A stretch of 64,000 nucleotides of DNA from an uncultured Proteiniphilum sp. (GTDB lineage Bacteria > Bacteroidota > Bacteroidia > Bacteroidales > Dysgonomonadaceae): the NCBI GenBank assembly GCA_927407015.1, contig CAKMJT010000026.1, positions 25,010 through 89,009 of the forward strand, in the 5' to 3' direction. Made by a program: the position numbers and the translations under genes. Below are positions 53,511 through 63,860 of this stretch, in pieces; the stretch's first letter is position 1, and every line of letters begins with the position of its first letter. Below the pieces are notes generated by a model. It made no database searches, had not been told where the DNA came from, and saw nothing but the letters and a program-made list of their open reading frames with translations.

Positions 53511-56500
53511 ATGAGAATATTACGAATCTTTTCAACTACCAGAAAGAAAAAACTGAAAATGAGGCAATGCCCATCATTTACTTTGATTTTTTCTTTTGCT
53601 GTCATCTCATTCATTTCACTGAGCATTCAAAATGCAGTGAGTGAAGTAAACAAAATCCAACAACAATCAATCGTTAAAGGAATTGTTGTTGATGAACAGG
53701 GAGAAACAATTATCGGTGCAAATGTTATCACTGAAGACGGGAAAACAGGAACAGTCACAGATGAGGCTGGCCATTTTCAACTGAGCGTTCCATACGGAAC
53801 CAAGCTAATAATTTCCTATATCGGTTATGATTCACAAACAATTGAGGCCAGACCGGGTGAAATGAGAATTGTATTACAAGAAAGTTCTGTGATGCTTCAG
53901 GATGTACAGGTTGTTGCGTTTGGAGTCCAGAAAAAAGTCACCGTGACAGGTGCTATCTCCGCGGTGCAAGGAGAGGAATTATTAAGGACACCGACCGGCT
54001 CTGTATCGAATGTACTCTCCGGACTGGTTACAGGACTCACTTCTGTTCAATACTCTGGCGAACCGGGATCGGATGCAGCCGAGATCTTTGTTCGAGGTAA
54101 AGCCACCTGGGCCGACTCAAGACCGTTGGTTCAGGTTGATGGCGTGGAGCGTAATTTAAACGATATTGATCCCCATGAAATTGAGAGCATTACAGTACTG
54201 AAAGATGCTTCAGCAACAGCTGTCTTTGGTGTTCGTGGTGCCAATGGTGTTATACTGATCACAACCAAAAGGGGGCAGCAGGGAAAGGCTAAAATCAACT
54301 TCAGTACATCTGCTAGTGTGGTCACCCCAACAAAAATGGTAGAGTTGGCTGATTCATATCAGTACGCAACTTTCCACAATCAGATGAGAAGAAATGATAA
54401 TAGAGAACCTCTATTTTCGGAAGAGATAATTCAATTATTCGCAGATGGATCAGATCCAATTCGTTTCCCCAATACCAACTGGCTAGACTATGTTATGAAG
54501 GATGCCACGCTGCAAACTCAGCACAACATCAATATATCTGGCGGTACCGATGCGGTTCGTTACTTTGTCTCAGCTAGTGCATATACGCAGGGCGGGCTTT
54601 TTAACCAATTCAATCTACCCTATGATCTGACATACCAGTATAACCGTTATAACTACCGATCAAACCTTGACATTGACGTAACCAATACCACAACCCTATC
54701 ACTGAACATAGGCGGAAATGTGGACAACTCAAATAAACCATATACAGGACAGGGCAGTAGTGGTATGATGAGAAGTATATACTGGTCTACTCCATTTTCG
54801 AGCCCCGGACTTGTAGATGATAAATTGGTTTTCGCTGCAACAGATTACGCTGATCACACCCTTCCTTTTATAGGCGGCAATGGGATGTCGGATTATTATG
54901 GGAAAGGGTTCATGTCGACCAGCAAAAATGTGTTGAATGTCGACCTTGTTCTGGATCAGGACCTGGATTTTGTAACCCAGGGCCTTTCTTTCAAACTGAA
55001 AGGCTCCTACAACAGTACTTTTTACGCGAATAAATCGGCAAGTGCCGGAATCGCCACATATACACCCGTTCTTCAGGAAGATGGAACAATAGCTTATAAA
55101 AAGTATGGTGAGAACAGTCAACTTTCCTATAGTGAAAATAGAGGAAAAGCTCGTGACTGGTATATGGAAGCGGCATTCAATTATGCCCGCAGCTTTGGTG
55201 ATCACAGCTTCACAGGGCTTGCTCTTTATAATCAGTCCAAGACCTATTACCCGAGTCAATACAGTGATATCCCTACCGGATATGTCGGTTTTGTAGGCCG
55301 TGTCACTTACGACTGGAGAAATCGTTATATGGCAGAATTCAATGTTGGATACAATGGCTCGGAAAATTTTGCACCGGAACGTCGATTTGGATTTTTCCCT
55401 GCTGGCTCCTTGGGTTGGACGATCAGTGAAGAACCATTCTGGGAAGATATCAAACCAGTTGTGAACTATATGAAATTACGATCTTCATGGGGACTTGTGG
55501 GTAATGATAAAGTGGGTGGTAGTCGTTTTATGTATACCGATGACCCTTATCTGATCGGGCTAAGTGCACTACATAACCGTTCAAATCAAGCCCCAATTAA
55601 CTGGGCTTACTATTTTGGAACAAATAGGAATACATCTCTGGGTGCGAGGGAGTCTTCTAGAAATAACCCGTTTGTTTCATGGGAAAAAGCTTTCAAACAA
55701 AATTATGGTGTCGATTTCAGCATCCTGGACGAAAGATTAAGTACCAGTCTGGATTATTTTACTGAAAATAGAACTGATATTTTGTTGCGTGATGCTACAG
55801 CTCCCAACCTGTTGGGATTCACAGTACCCTACGCCAATCTTGGAAAAGTCAAAAGCTGGGGATGGGAAGCTTCTCTACGCTGGAACGATCGTATTGGGAG
55901 TGACTTCCGTTACAATTTGATCCTTAATCTGTCCAACAACCAAAACGAGATCATTGAAAGAAAAGAAACCCCACAGAACTATGATTGGTTATACCAAAAA
56001 GGCCATCGAATCGGAGCAAACAAACTATATGAGTTCTGGCGTTTCTACGATGAAGAGACACCTGCATTGTACGAACAAACATTTGGCACACCATTCCCGG
56101 ATCACCAAATTGAACTCAAACCCGGAGACGCCGTCTTCAAAGATTTAAATGGCGACGGTAAAATTGATTCTGAAGATATGAGTTACGCCAATGGTTATAC
56201 CGATGACCCTCAATATATGGCTGGTATTATCGGTGGATTTAACTGGAAGAAAGTAAGCTTTTCAATGCAATGGACAGGAGCATGGGATGTTAGTCGCGTG
56301 TTGTCTGATGTTTTCATGAAACCGTTCACCAGCAACAGTAGTCAATCGGAGGGAGGTTTATTGGCTTATCACGTAAGCAACACATGGACCGAAGAGAATC
56401 CTTCACAGAATGCCAAATACCCTCGTGCTACCTGGGATGCAGCAGCAAATAATTATAGAGGTTCTACACTGTTTGAAGTAAAATCAAACTATCTGCGACT

Positions 56501-56702
56501 CAAAAGTATTGAATTAGCATATGACCTGAGCCTCCCCTTTATGGAAAGGATTAATTTGAACTCTTGCATTGTCTCTTTAAGCGGATATAACCTGTTCACT
56601 TTTACCAACTTTATGTGGGGTGATCCTGAATCAAGAGCCAGTAATGCTCCAACCTATCCTCTGCAGAAGTCTTACTCGGTGAGTTTAAAACTTGGATTCT
56701 AA
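53511..56702 (+). CDS. SusC/RagA-family TonB-linked outer-membrane transporter
   Basis: 1,063 residues. Signal region (about 22-45, LIFSFAVISFISLSIQNAVS), carboxypeptidase-regulatory domain (VKGIVVDEQGETIIGANVIT), TonB-box region VQVVAFGVQKKVTVTGAISA, plug (RPLVQVDGVERNLNDIDPHE, KDASATAVFGVRGANGVILI) and barrel to SVSLKLGF. ATG 53559 is an alternative start giving a shorter signal. It pairs with the SusD encoded 18 bases downstream. Confidence 0.95.
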   Translation: MRILRIFSTTRKKKLKMRQCPSFTLIFSFAVISFISLSIQNAVSEVNKIQQQSIVKGIVVDEQGETIIGANVITEDGKTGTVTDEAGHFQLSVPYGTKLIISYIGYDSQTIEARPGEMRIVLQESSVMLQDVQVVAFGVQKKVTVTGAISAVQGEELLRTPTGSVSNVLSGLVTGLTSVQYSGEPGSDAAEIFVRGKATWADSRPLVQVDGVERNLNDIDPHEIESITVLKDASATAVFGVRGANGVILITTKRGQQGKAKINFSTSASVVTPTKMVELADSYQYATFHNQMRRNDNREPLFSEEIIQLFADGSDPIRFPNTNWLDYVMKDATLQTQHNINISGGTDAVRYFVSASAYTQGGLFNQFNLPYDLTYQYNRYNYRSNLDIDVTNTTTLSLNIGGNVDNSNKPYTGQGSSGMMRSIYWSTPFSSPGLVDDKLVFAATDYADHTLPFIGGNGMSDYYGKGFMSTSKNVLNVDLVLDQDLDFVTQGLSFKLKGSYNSTFYANKSASAGIATYTPVLQEDGTIAYKKYGENSQLSYSENRGKARDWYMEAAFNYARSFGDHSFTGLALYNQSKTYYPSQYSDIPTGYVGFVGRVTYDWRNRYMAEFNVGYNGSENFAPERRFGFFPAGSLGWTISEEPFWEDIKPVVNYMKLRSSWGLVGNDKVGGSRFMYTDDPYLIGLSALHNRSNQAPINWAYYFGTNRNTSLGARESSRNNPFVSWEKAFKQNYGVDFSILDERLSTSLDYFTENRTDILLRDATAPNLLGFTVPYANLGKVKSWGWEASLRWNDRIGSDFRYNLILNLSNNQNEIIERKETPQNYDWLYQKGHRIGANKLYEFWRFYDEETPALYEQTFGTPFPDHQIELKPGDAVFKDLNGDGKIDSEDMSYANGYTDDPQYMAGIIGGFNWKKVSFSMQWTGAWDVSRVLSDVFMKPFTSNSSQSEGGLLAYHVSNTWTEENPSQNAKYPRATWDAAANNYRGSTLFEVKSNYLRLKSIELAYDLSLPFMERINLNSCIVSLSGYNLFTFTNFMWGDPESRASNAPTYPLQKSYSVSLKLGF

Positions 56703-56720
56703 CATAAAATAAGATTCAAA

Positions 56721-58670
56721 ATGAAAAAAAATAATAAATGGCTATATTTAGTCTTGATTGGAGCAACAACATTCATTTCGTGTGTGGATGACTTCAAATT
56801 TGGAAATGATTTTCTGGAAAAAGCTCCCGGTGGAACGGTAACCAAAGACACTGTATTCAGCAATGCTGAATATACACGTCAGTTTTTAACAGGCCTTTAT
56901 TCGTTGCAATATTACGGACTTCCATTCGGCACAAACGATGCTTTCCCTTATATGCATACAGGCTGGGTAGGTAAATGGGAAAATTTATCAGATCTATGGC
57001 ATACAAGCTGGGACGGACAGGCAATACAACAGAGGTACTATACCGGCATTCATAATTCTGGATACTCCAAACGCCAGGAGAAGTTTGAATATAGCCGAAT
57101 GAATGTATGGGAAGCAGTGCGCATGGCATGGCTATTGATCGAAAACATAGAAGAAGTTCCGGGTATGGATAATGCAGAAAAACAACAAATTGTTGCACAA
57201 GCCAAATGCATCATTGCTTCGCGTTACTGGGACACATTCCGTCACTATGGCGGACTACCTATCATTAAAGCTTCTTTTTTAGGTACCGAACCTGAGTATG
57301 TATTACCGAGAGGAACTGTAGAAGAAACTGTTGACTTTATGATTGAACTGCTTGATGAAGCTTCCGCGGTTTTACCATGGAAAGTCAGTGTACCGGCAAA
57401 CGAAACTGGTCGCTGGACAAAAGCCGGAGCTATGGGATTGAAAACATCCATCCTTCTTTTTGTAGCTTCTCCCCTGTTTAACGATGCCACCCCCTACTCA
57501 AATGCTCCCCCACAGGATGCTGTTCAAAATCTGAATGTATGGTATGGAGCTTACAAACCTGAACTCTGGGATCGATGTTTGACAGCTTGTGAAGAGTTCT
57601 TTACGGAACTGGACAGAAACGGAGGATACCAATTACAACAAGCCGTCGGAACCCGTCCATCCGATTACAGACTGGCTTTTCGTAAAGCATATTTCAGACT
57701 CAATAGCCCGGAAGTGTTACACTCTACACGCGTACAGACATACGAGGGCAGTCGATTCAATAGCTCTACTTACACGTGGCATTCCTGGCAGAAGAATAAC
57801 AACCGTATGGCATACAATCCTACTCAGGAGTATGTAGAAATGTTTTCTTGGGCAGACGGTACACCTTTCGATTGGAATCTGGCTGAACAAGAAAACAGAT
57901 TGGATGAAATGTTTATCAAAAGAACCAACGACCCTTCAAAAGGCGTGGAGCTGACCCGTGACCCCCGACTTTATGAGACAGCCATCGTAAATGGTCTGCC
58001 CAAAACGCTTGACTGGAGCACGGGGAACATGAGCGGTAACCCTTATGAATTGTGGGTCGGTGGTTATGATGCCAGACAAGCACCCGATAATGAAACCGGA
58101 CGTTTTGCTACCGGATACACTTTGATGAAATATTACCTGGAAGAAGATGCAGGCAATCAGGATACACACTGGTCATACATCCGTCTACCTGAAGTGATGT
58201 TGAACTACGCAGAAGTGCTGACCTACAAAGGGCAACTGCAAAAAGCAATCGATTTGGTTGATGAGATTCGGGTCAGGGTCGGCCTGAAAGGATTGGTTGA
58301 ATCTAATCCGGAGAAAAATCTCACAAGTAACAAAGATGCACTCCTACAGGAGATTCTACGTGAAAGAGCTTGTGAACTTGGAATGGAAGATAGTCGATTC
58401 TTCGATATGATTCGCTACAAAATGAAGAATCAATTTGAGAAACATCTGCATCGCCTGAAAATCACACGAATTGACGGTGGAGGCCAGTGGTTTGGAAAGG
58501 ATAAAGACAGTGGCGTTCCATGGCCTGAATTCAAATATGAAAAGCTTCCCATTGGCAGTCCCACAAGGGTCTGGTGGACTGATGGATTTGATCCAAAATG
58601 GTACTTATCTCCTTTCCAATTGGGTGAACTGAACAAAGGATATGGACTTGTACAGAACCCTGGCTGGTAG
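56721..58670 (+). CDS. SusD/RagB-family glycan-binding lipoprotein
   Basis: 649 residues with a lipoprotein signal (LVLIGATTFISCVDD), SusD N-domain (NDFLEKAPGGTVTKDTVFSN), TPR-like region (AKCIIASRYWDTFRHYGGLP) and C-terminal RLPEVMLNYAEVLTYKGQLQ, IRVRVGLKGL, LRERACELGMEDSRFFDMIR and VQNPGW. Partner of the preceding SusC; 23 bases before the second SusC. Confidence 0.93.
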   Translation: MKKNNKWLYLVLIGATTFISCVDDFKFGNDFLEKAPGGTVTKDTVFSNAEYTRQFLTGLYSLQYYGLPFGTNDAFPYMHTGWVGKWENLSDLWHTSWDGQAIQQRYYTGIHNSGYSKRQEKFEYSRMNVWEAVRMAWLLIENIEEVPGMDNAEKQQIVAQAKCIIASRYWDTFRHYGGLPIIKASFLGTEPEYVLPRGTVEETVDFMIELLDEASAVLPWKVSVPANETGRWTKAGAMGLKTSILLFVASPLFNDATPYSNAPPQDAVQNLNVWYGAYKPELWDRCLTACEEFFTELDRNGGYQLQQAVGTRPSDYRLAFRKAYFRLNSPEVLHSTRVQTYEGSRFNSSTYTWHSWQKNNNRMAYNPTQEYVEMFSWADGTPFDWNLAEQENRLDEMFIKRTNDPSKGVELTRDPRLYETAIVNGLPKTLDWSTGNMSGNPYELWVGGYDARQAPDNETGRFATGYTLMKYYLEEDAGNQDTHWSYIRLPEVMLNYAEVLTYKGQLQKAIDLVDEIRVRVGLKGLVESNPEKNLTSNKDALLQEILRERACELGMEDSRFFDMIRYKMKNQFEKHLHRLKITRIDGGGQWFGKDKDSGVPWPEFKYEKLPIGSPTRVWWTDGFDPKWYLSPFQLGELNKGYGLVQNPGW

Positions 58671-58693
58671 TTTAACATAGTATAAAAATTCTA

Positions 58694-61600
58694 ATGAAAT
58701 ATTTTATGACAAAGAAAACAATATTCATTCTGGCACTCCTTGTTTGTATCGGTTATACAGGATTTGCTCAGAATCCGGTTTATGATGTGACAGGTCGGGT
58801 CCTGAATGATACAGGAGAACCCATTTCCGGTGCTTTGGTTTCATCTTCTGAAAACACTGAAATTAAAACCTTTACCGATAAAGAGGGAAAATTTGAAATT
58901 AAATTAGCTGAATCGGAGAAATTGAAAGTCACTACATCAGACAACAGCTACCAAGTTGTTGAGCCCGATGTTGATGAACCAATGACAATCATTATGGGAC
59001 TTTCATCCCAAGCTGTTAATATTGGTTATGACAAGACATTCAACTTTGAAGAGTCCACTTCTTCGGTTTATTCCGTTCAAAGCAATGATCTCTATCATAC
59101 ATCAGCAAGAGACATTGGAGGTACACTCTTTGGGAATGTTTTGGGATTAACAACCCTTCAAGGTGCCGGTAACTATGCAGACTACAGCAACACTTTTTAT
59201 ATCAGGGGCCTTCAAACACTTACAAGTTCAGGTAATAACCCTTTGATACTTGTCGATGGTATTGAACGGGACTTAAAGCTGGTTGTACCGGAAGAGGTTG
59301 AATCAGTCACAGTACTTAAAGATGCTGCTGCGGTCGCTCTTTATGGATATAAGGGTGCTAACGGCGCCATCAATATTATCACCAAAAGAGGGAAATATGA
59401 AACCCGGGAAGTAAAGTTCAATTACGATTATTCATATAATCAAATGATTCGGGTTCCTGAATTCGTTGACTCATATACTTACGCCAATGCGATGAATGAA
59501 GCTCTGCGAAATGACAACCAGACTCCACGATATTCTGAGTTGGAGTTACAAGCTTATCAGTCTGGCAATTACCCCTATTTGTATCCTAATGTAAATTGGA
59601 TTGACGAAACATTCAAGGATGCGGGATCAACACAAACGTTCAATATCAGTTTCAGAGGTGGTGGTAAAACATTCCGTTACTACACATTATTGAATCTGCA
59701 GAACAATGATGGCTTTGTGAAATCGTCCAATATGAACGATGGATACTCCACACAGAATAAGTATTCTAAAGCGAATGTCAGAAGCAATATGGATATCGAT
59801 TTATCTCCCAAAACAAAGCTGGAGTTAAAATTGTTGGGGACACTTTCTGAAATGAGTCGTCCCGGAGAATCGGTGGACCTGTGGGATCTGGTTTATACTG
59901 TTCCATCAGCTGCCTCCCCCATCAAAACAGAAGATGGTTTATGGGGTGGAAACAGTACATGGGATGGAACATTTAATCCAGTCGCACAGTCACAGGCCAG
60001 TGGTTATTCTAAATCACACAAACGATCTTTATTTGCTGATATGACACTTAAACAGGATCTGTCAGTTATACTACCCGGCCTGGGAGGGAGCTTTAAACTT
60101 GCCTATGACAACGTAGCAACCTATTGGGAAGATCATTATAAGCAATTTGTATATGGTAGCGATGCGGTAACGGAATGGATCAATGGAGCTCCAAATCTTG
60201 AAACACTGAACAGATATAAGGGTGGAACCGAAACAGGACTGGCTACCGGCTCAGATTTAAGTGCCTGGACCAGGGTATTCAATGCTGCCGGTTCACTGAA
60301 TTACACCAAAAAAAGGGGTGATCACAACCTCTATTCACAGGCTAAATGGGACTACGAGTATCGCAACACCAATGGTATTGACAATACCTGGTATCGACAA
60401 AATATCTCTCTGTTTGGACACTATGGTTATAAAGATCGCTATTTTGCCGATTTGACATTTGTTGCATCAGCTGCTAACAAGTTGGCTCCTAGTAGCAGGT
60501 GGGGTTATTCCCCTACCCTTTCGGCTGCATGGGTAGCATCAAAGGAGGAATTTATGAAAAATGTCAATTATGTCAACTTCATGAAGTTCAGGGCATCGTT
60601 TGGGCTCATCAACCGTGATGTTATTCCCGTTGAGAATTACTGGGAACAAATATATGTAGGAGGAAGCAACTACTTATTCGATACCAGCTACGGATCAAAT
60701 GGCCTCACACCCTGGCAATTGGGCAGACTGGCCACTACAAATCCTACACATGAAAAAGCATTGAAGTATAATATTGGACTGGATGCAACATTATTTAGCA
60801 GTGTGAACCTAACAGTCGACGGCTATTACCAGCGGAGAAAAGATATCTGGGTTGAGTCCAACGGAAAATATTCATCAGTTTTGGGTTTCGATGCTCCATA
60901 TGAAAACGGAGGTATAGTAGATAGCTGGGGTTTTGAAACCGGTATTGATTACTTTCGCAAATTTGGTGACTTTGGCTTCAAAGCAGGAGCAAACGTTTCT
61001 TTGACCAAGAATAAAATCGTAGAACAATATGAAGAACCAAGATTGTATGACAATCTTGAAAGAACCGGAAAACCGGTTGGACAATTATTTGGTTTAATTG
61101 CAGAGGGTTTCTTTGAAGATCAGAATGATATCAACAACAGTGTTCCCCATCTCTTTAGTGAAGTAAGACCGGGTGATATCAAATACAAGGACATCAATAA
61201 CGATGGGCAGATAGATGGAAACGATGTGACAGCCATCGGATACAACAATCTCGTTCCTGAATTGTATTACTCTTTCAAACTGGGCTTTAATTGGAAAGGA
61301 TTAGGGGTTGATGCATTTTTCCAGGGCGCAGGAAATTACTCCGCAATGCTGAATACGAAAAGTGTCTATTGGCCATTAATCAATAACTCCAATATCTCAA
61401 AACACTATTATGAGAATCGCTGGACTCCTGAAAATCAGAATGCAAAATATCCAGCATTGAGTTCACAGAGCAGCAACAATAATTTCCAAAACAATACTGT
61501 GTGGCTCGAAGATCGCTCATTTCTTAAGTTGCGTCATCTGGAGCTCTATTACAACATCTCTGATCAATTGATGAATAGAATTTCTTTCATGGATAATGCA

Positions 61601-61726
61601 AAACTCTATGTGAGAGGTATTGATTTGCTCTGTTTTGACAAAGTCAAGATAGCTGATCCTGAATCATACGGGGTAAACAATCCACTCAACAAAAGCATAG
61701 TTGCCGGTCTAACCCTATCTTTTTAG
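58694..61726 (+). CDS. Divergent SusC/RagA-family transporter
   Basis: 1,010 residues. Signal peptide (FILALLVCIGYTGFAQ), carboxypeptidase-regulatory domain (VTGRVLNDTGEPISGALVSS), then a plug with FYIRGLQTLTSSGNNPLILV and KDAAAVALYGYKGANGAINI and a barrel to VAGLTLSF. The usual VVVGYGTQ-type stretch before the plug is replaced by QAVNIGYDKTFNFEESTSSV, so the TonB contact region differs from that of the other two SusC proteins here. It pairs with the SusD at 61747. Confidence 0.93.
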   Translation: MKYFMTKKTIFILALLVCIGYTGFAQNPVYDVTGRVLNDTGEPISGALVSSSENTEIKTFTDKEGKFEIKLAESEKLKVTTSDNSYQVVEPDVDEPMTIIMGLSSQAVNIGYDKTFNFEESTSSVYSVQSNDLYHTSARDIGGTLFGNVLGLTTLQGAGNYADYSNTFYIRGLQTLTSSGNNPLILVDGIERDLKLVVPEEVESVTVLKDAAAVALYGYKGANGAINIITKRGKYETREVKFNYDYSYNQMIRVPEFVDSYTYANAMNEALRNDNQTPRYSELELQAYQSGNYPYLYPNVNWIDETFKDAGSTQTFNISFRGGGKTFRYYTLLNLQNNDGFVKSSNMNDGYSTQNKYSKANVRSNMDIDLSPKTKLELKLLGTLSEMSRPGESVDLWDLVYTVPSAASPIKTEDGLWGGNSTWDGTFNPVAQSQASGYSKSHKRSLFADMTLKQDLSVILPGLGGSFKLAYDNVATYWEDHYKQFVYGSDAVTEWINGAPNLETLNRYKGGTETGLATGSDLSAWTRVFNAAGSLNYTKKRGDHNLYSQAKWDYEYRNTNGIDNTWYRQNISLFGHYGYKDRYFADLTFVASAANKLAPSSRWGYSPTLSAAWVASKEEFMKNVNYVNFMKFRASFGLINRDVIPVENYWEQIYVGGSNYLFDTSYGSNGLTPWQLGRLATTNPTHEKALKYNIGLDATLFSSVNLTVDGYYQRRKDIWVESNGKYSSVLGFDAPYENGGIVDSWGFETGIDYFRKFGDFGFKAGANVSLTKNKIVEQYEEPRLYDNLERTGKPVGQLFGLIAEGFFEDQNDINNSVPHLFSEVRPGDIKYKDINNDGQIDGNDVTAIGYNNLVPELYYSFKLGFNWKGLGVDAFFQGAGNYSAMLNTKSVYWPLINNSNISKHYYENRWTPENQNAKYPALSSQSSNNNFQNNTVWLEDRSFLKLRHLELYYNISDQLMNRISFMDNAKLYVRGIDLLCFDKVKIADPESYGVNNPLNKSIVAGLTLSF

Positions 61727-61746
61727 TATTGAACAATTTAATTTAA

Positions 61747-63483
61747 ATGGAAATGAAATTCGATAAATTACATAAATTAATAATCGTGATAACTTCAATT
61801 TTCCTGTTTGCTTCCTGTAGCGAACAAATGGAATATCGGGAAAATCAGAATTATCAAAAAGATTATATCCAGTTGAACTTTTCAAATGTGGGCGGTTTAA
61901 TCAGCAATATCTACGCCCAACTGGATTATGATTTTGGGAACTATGATGGTGCAATGTTGGCATCAGCAAGTGACGAAGCTGAATATGCATGGGAATCCAG
62001 TTCGATTCATGACTTTTATAACGGGTCATGGGGTCCCAGTAATCCTAAAGCCTCCATTTGGAATAGCAGCTATTCTGCAATCCAGAACTGTAATCTGTTT
62101 CTGGAAGAGTTTCTGGGTTTAACATTCCCTGAATTGGCATTGAACGATGATTACCAGGCACAAATGTTCCGATACAATAATTACGAAAACGAAGTTCGTT
62201 TTTTGAGGGCATATTTTTACTTCAACCTGATCAGACAGTATGGTGATGTCCCTTTCTATACGAAAGTGATGACCACAGAGGAAGTAAATAAATTGACCCG
62301 TACACCTTATGAGAATATTATTCAGTTCATCGTTGATGAGAGTGACGCAATTGTGAATAAAATCCCTGTGGACTATACGAAACTGGGAAGCATGGCAATA
62401 CCCGGGAGTCAAGAGAATGGTCGTGCTAACCGAATAGCAGTGCTTTCATTGAAAGCGCGCACGCTTCTCTATGCTGCCAGTCCCTTATTCAATAAAGATA
62501 ACAACAAAGAGCTATGGCACCAGGCGGCATTAGCAAACAAAGCAGTGATCGATTCTAGCTTGGTACATGGTTATCATTTGGAAGATTATACTCAAATCTG
62601 GGGCCCGCATAACTGGGAAAGTAAAGAGGCCATCTTTGTTCGCAGAATTACAGAAACTTCGGGATCAAATATTCTGGAATCTCGCAACTTTCCCATTGGT
62701 GTGGAAGGTGGAAATTCAGGCAACTGTCCCACGCAAACACTTGTGGACGCTTATCAGATGAAATCAACCGGAAAATTCTGGGATGACCCTGAGAGTGGTT
62801 ATGAAGCATCAAATCCCTATGCAGGAAGGGATCCTCGTTTCAATATGACCATTGTTAAAAATGGTGATACAAAATGGCCATTCTACAATACACAACCCAT
62901 ACAAACTTACTTCGGTGGTGCAAATGGAGAACCAATTTCAGGTGCGACTCCCACAGGCTATTACCTGAAAAAATTGTTGGACTCATCAATTGATCTTCGA
63001 CCGGGTAAAGAAACACGAAGCCGACATTCTTGGATAACCTACAGGTTAGGTGAATTTTATCTCAACTATGCAGAGGCAGTGTATAACTACCTGGGATCAG
63101 CTGATGGAACTTCATCAGAATTTCAAATGTCTGCCCGAGAAGCTGTCAACGTAATCAGAAGTCGACAGGGAGTAGAGATGCCTGCACTGGAGGCGGGTCT
63201 CTCCAATGATAAGTTTTGGGAGCTCTATACCAATGAGCGAATGGTAGAACTTGCTTTTGAAGGACATCGTTTCTGGGATGTGAGAAGATGGAAAGAGGGC
63301 CAAAAGCTCAGCAGCATCGATCGCATGAAGATCACTAGAAATGCTGACAATACATATAGCTACAGGCGAGAATCAGTCAATAGATTGTGGGAAGATAAAA
63401 TGTATTTCTTCCCGATTCCCCAATCAGAATTGTTGAAAAATGACAACCTCACCCAAAACCCTGGATACGAAACGAATATATAG
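61747..63483 (+). CDS. SusD/RagB-family glycan-binding lipoprotein
   Basis: 578 residues with a lipoprotein signal (IVITSIFLFASCSEQ; the start may be ATG 61753). SusD features: FLRAYFYFNLIRQYGDVPFY, NRIAVLSLKARTLLYAASPL, LGEFYLNYAEAVYNYLG, NERMVELAFEGHRFWDVRRW and the ending LTQNPGYE. Partner of the divergent SusC encoded 20 bases upstream; last gene before a hairpin. Confidence 0.93.
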   Translation: MEMKFDKLHKLIIVITSIFLFASCSEQMEYRENQNYQKDYIQLNFSNVGGLISNIYAQLDYDFGNYDGAMLASASDEAEYAWESSSIHDFYNGSWGPSNPKASIWNSSYSAIQNCNLFLEEFLGLTFPELALNDDYQAQMFRYNNYENEVRFLRAYFYFNLIRQYGDVPFYTKVMTTEEVNKLTRTPYENIIQFIVDESDAIVNKIPVDYTKLGSMAIPGSQENGRANRIAVLSLKARTLLYAASPLFNKDNNKELWHQAALANKAVIDSSLVHGYHLEDYTQIWGPHNWESKEAIFVRRITETSGSNILESRNFPIGVEGGNSGNCPTQTLVDAYQMKSTGKFWDDPESGYEASNPYAGRDPRFNMTIVKNGDTKWPFYNTQPIQTYFGGANGEPISGATPTGYYLKKLLDSSIDLRPGKETRSRHSWITYRLGEFYLNYAEAVYNYLGSADGTSSEFQMSAREAVNVIRSRQGVEMPALEAGLSNDKFWELYTNERMVELAFEGHRFWDVRRWKEGQKLSSIDRMKITRNADNTYSYRRESVNRLWEDKMYFFPIPQSELLKNDNLTQNPGYETNI

Positions 63484-63860
63484 GCAAATTTGCAAGCAGT
63501 CCGAGAATATTGAGAATTTTTCTTAGATACAAAACGCTCTCTTTCGAAATAAAGCAGATACCTGATGTTTAGATTAGTATCTTCTGGAAGTCATTCTGAC
63601 CTCGTGACATATGGGGTTAGGGTGACTTCCTTCAATTTAATAAATCATGGAATCAATCAATAAATATCCGCTGGGTGGTTTGGAAGGCCCTAAAAAATGG
63701 AAATCGCATCCGTCGTATACACCGAAGAAGAATGAGAGAAGCCCTAAAGTCAAATTACACAGGTAAAAAGTCATTTTCATTAGTTACAGAGAGCTTTAAT
63801 TGGTTAAATTTGTAAATTGTGAAATATCGGATGAAAAATACCATTTAAATAATTGATACA
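63484..63860. other. 377-base intergenic region before the GH2-like gene
   Basis: Contains a hairpin at 63586-63630 (next entry) and one short open frame, 63647-63766 (39 codons, MESINKYPLGGLEGPKKWKS...), with no recognised similarity or clear ribosome-binding site; I do not call it a gene. The rest is AT-rich leader for the next gene. Confidence 0.55.
63586..63630 (+). promoter_or_regulatory. Imperfect hairpin after the last susD
   Basis: GGAAGTCA (63586-63593) pairs with TGACTTCC (63623-63630). After a 2x2 internal loop, CTGACC (63596-63601) pairs with GGTTAG (63615-63620) with one G-U pair. A weak T-rich tract follows. It may be a terminator or an attenuator between susCD and downstream enzyme genes. 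Confidence 0.5.

Noticed and set aside
63647..63766. 39-codon frame (MESINKYPLGGLEG...) before the GH2-like gene
   Set aside because: No known similarity, short, and in a leader region; conservation would be needed to call it.
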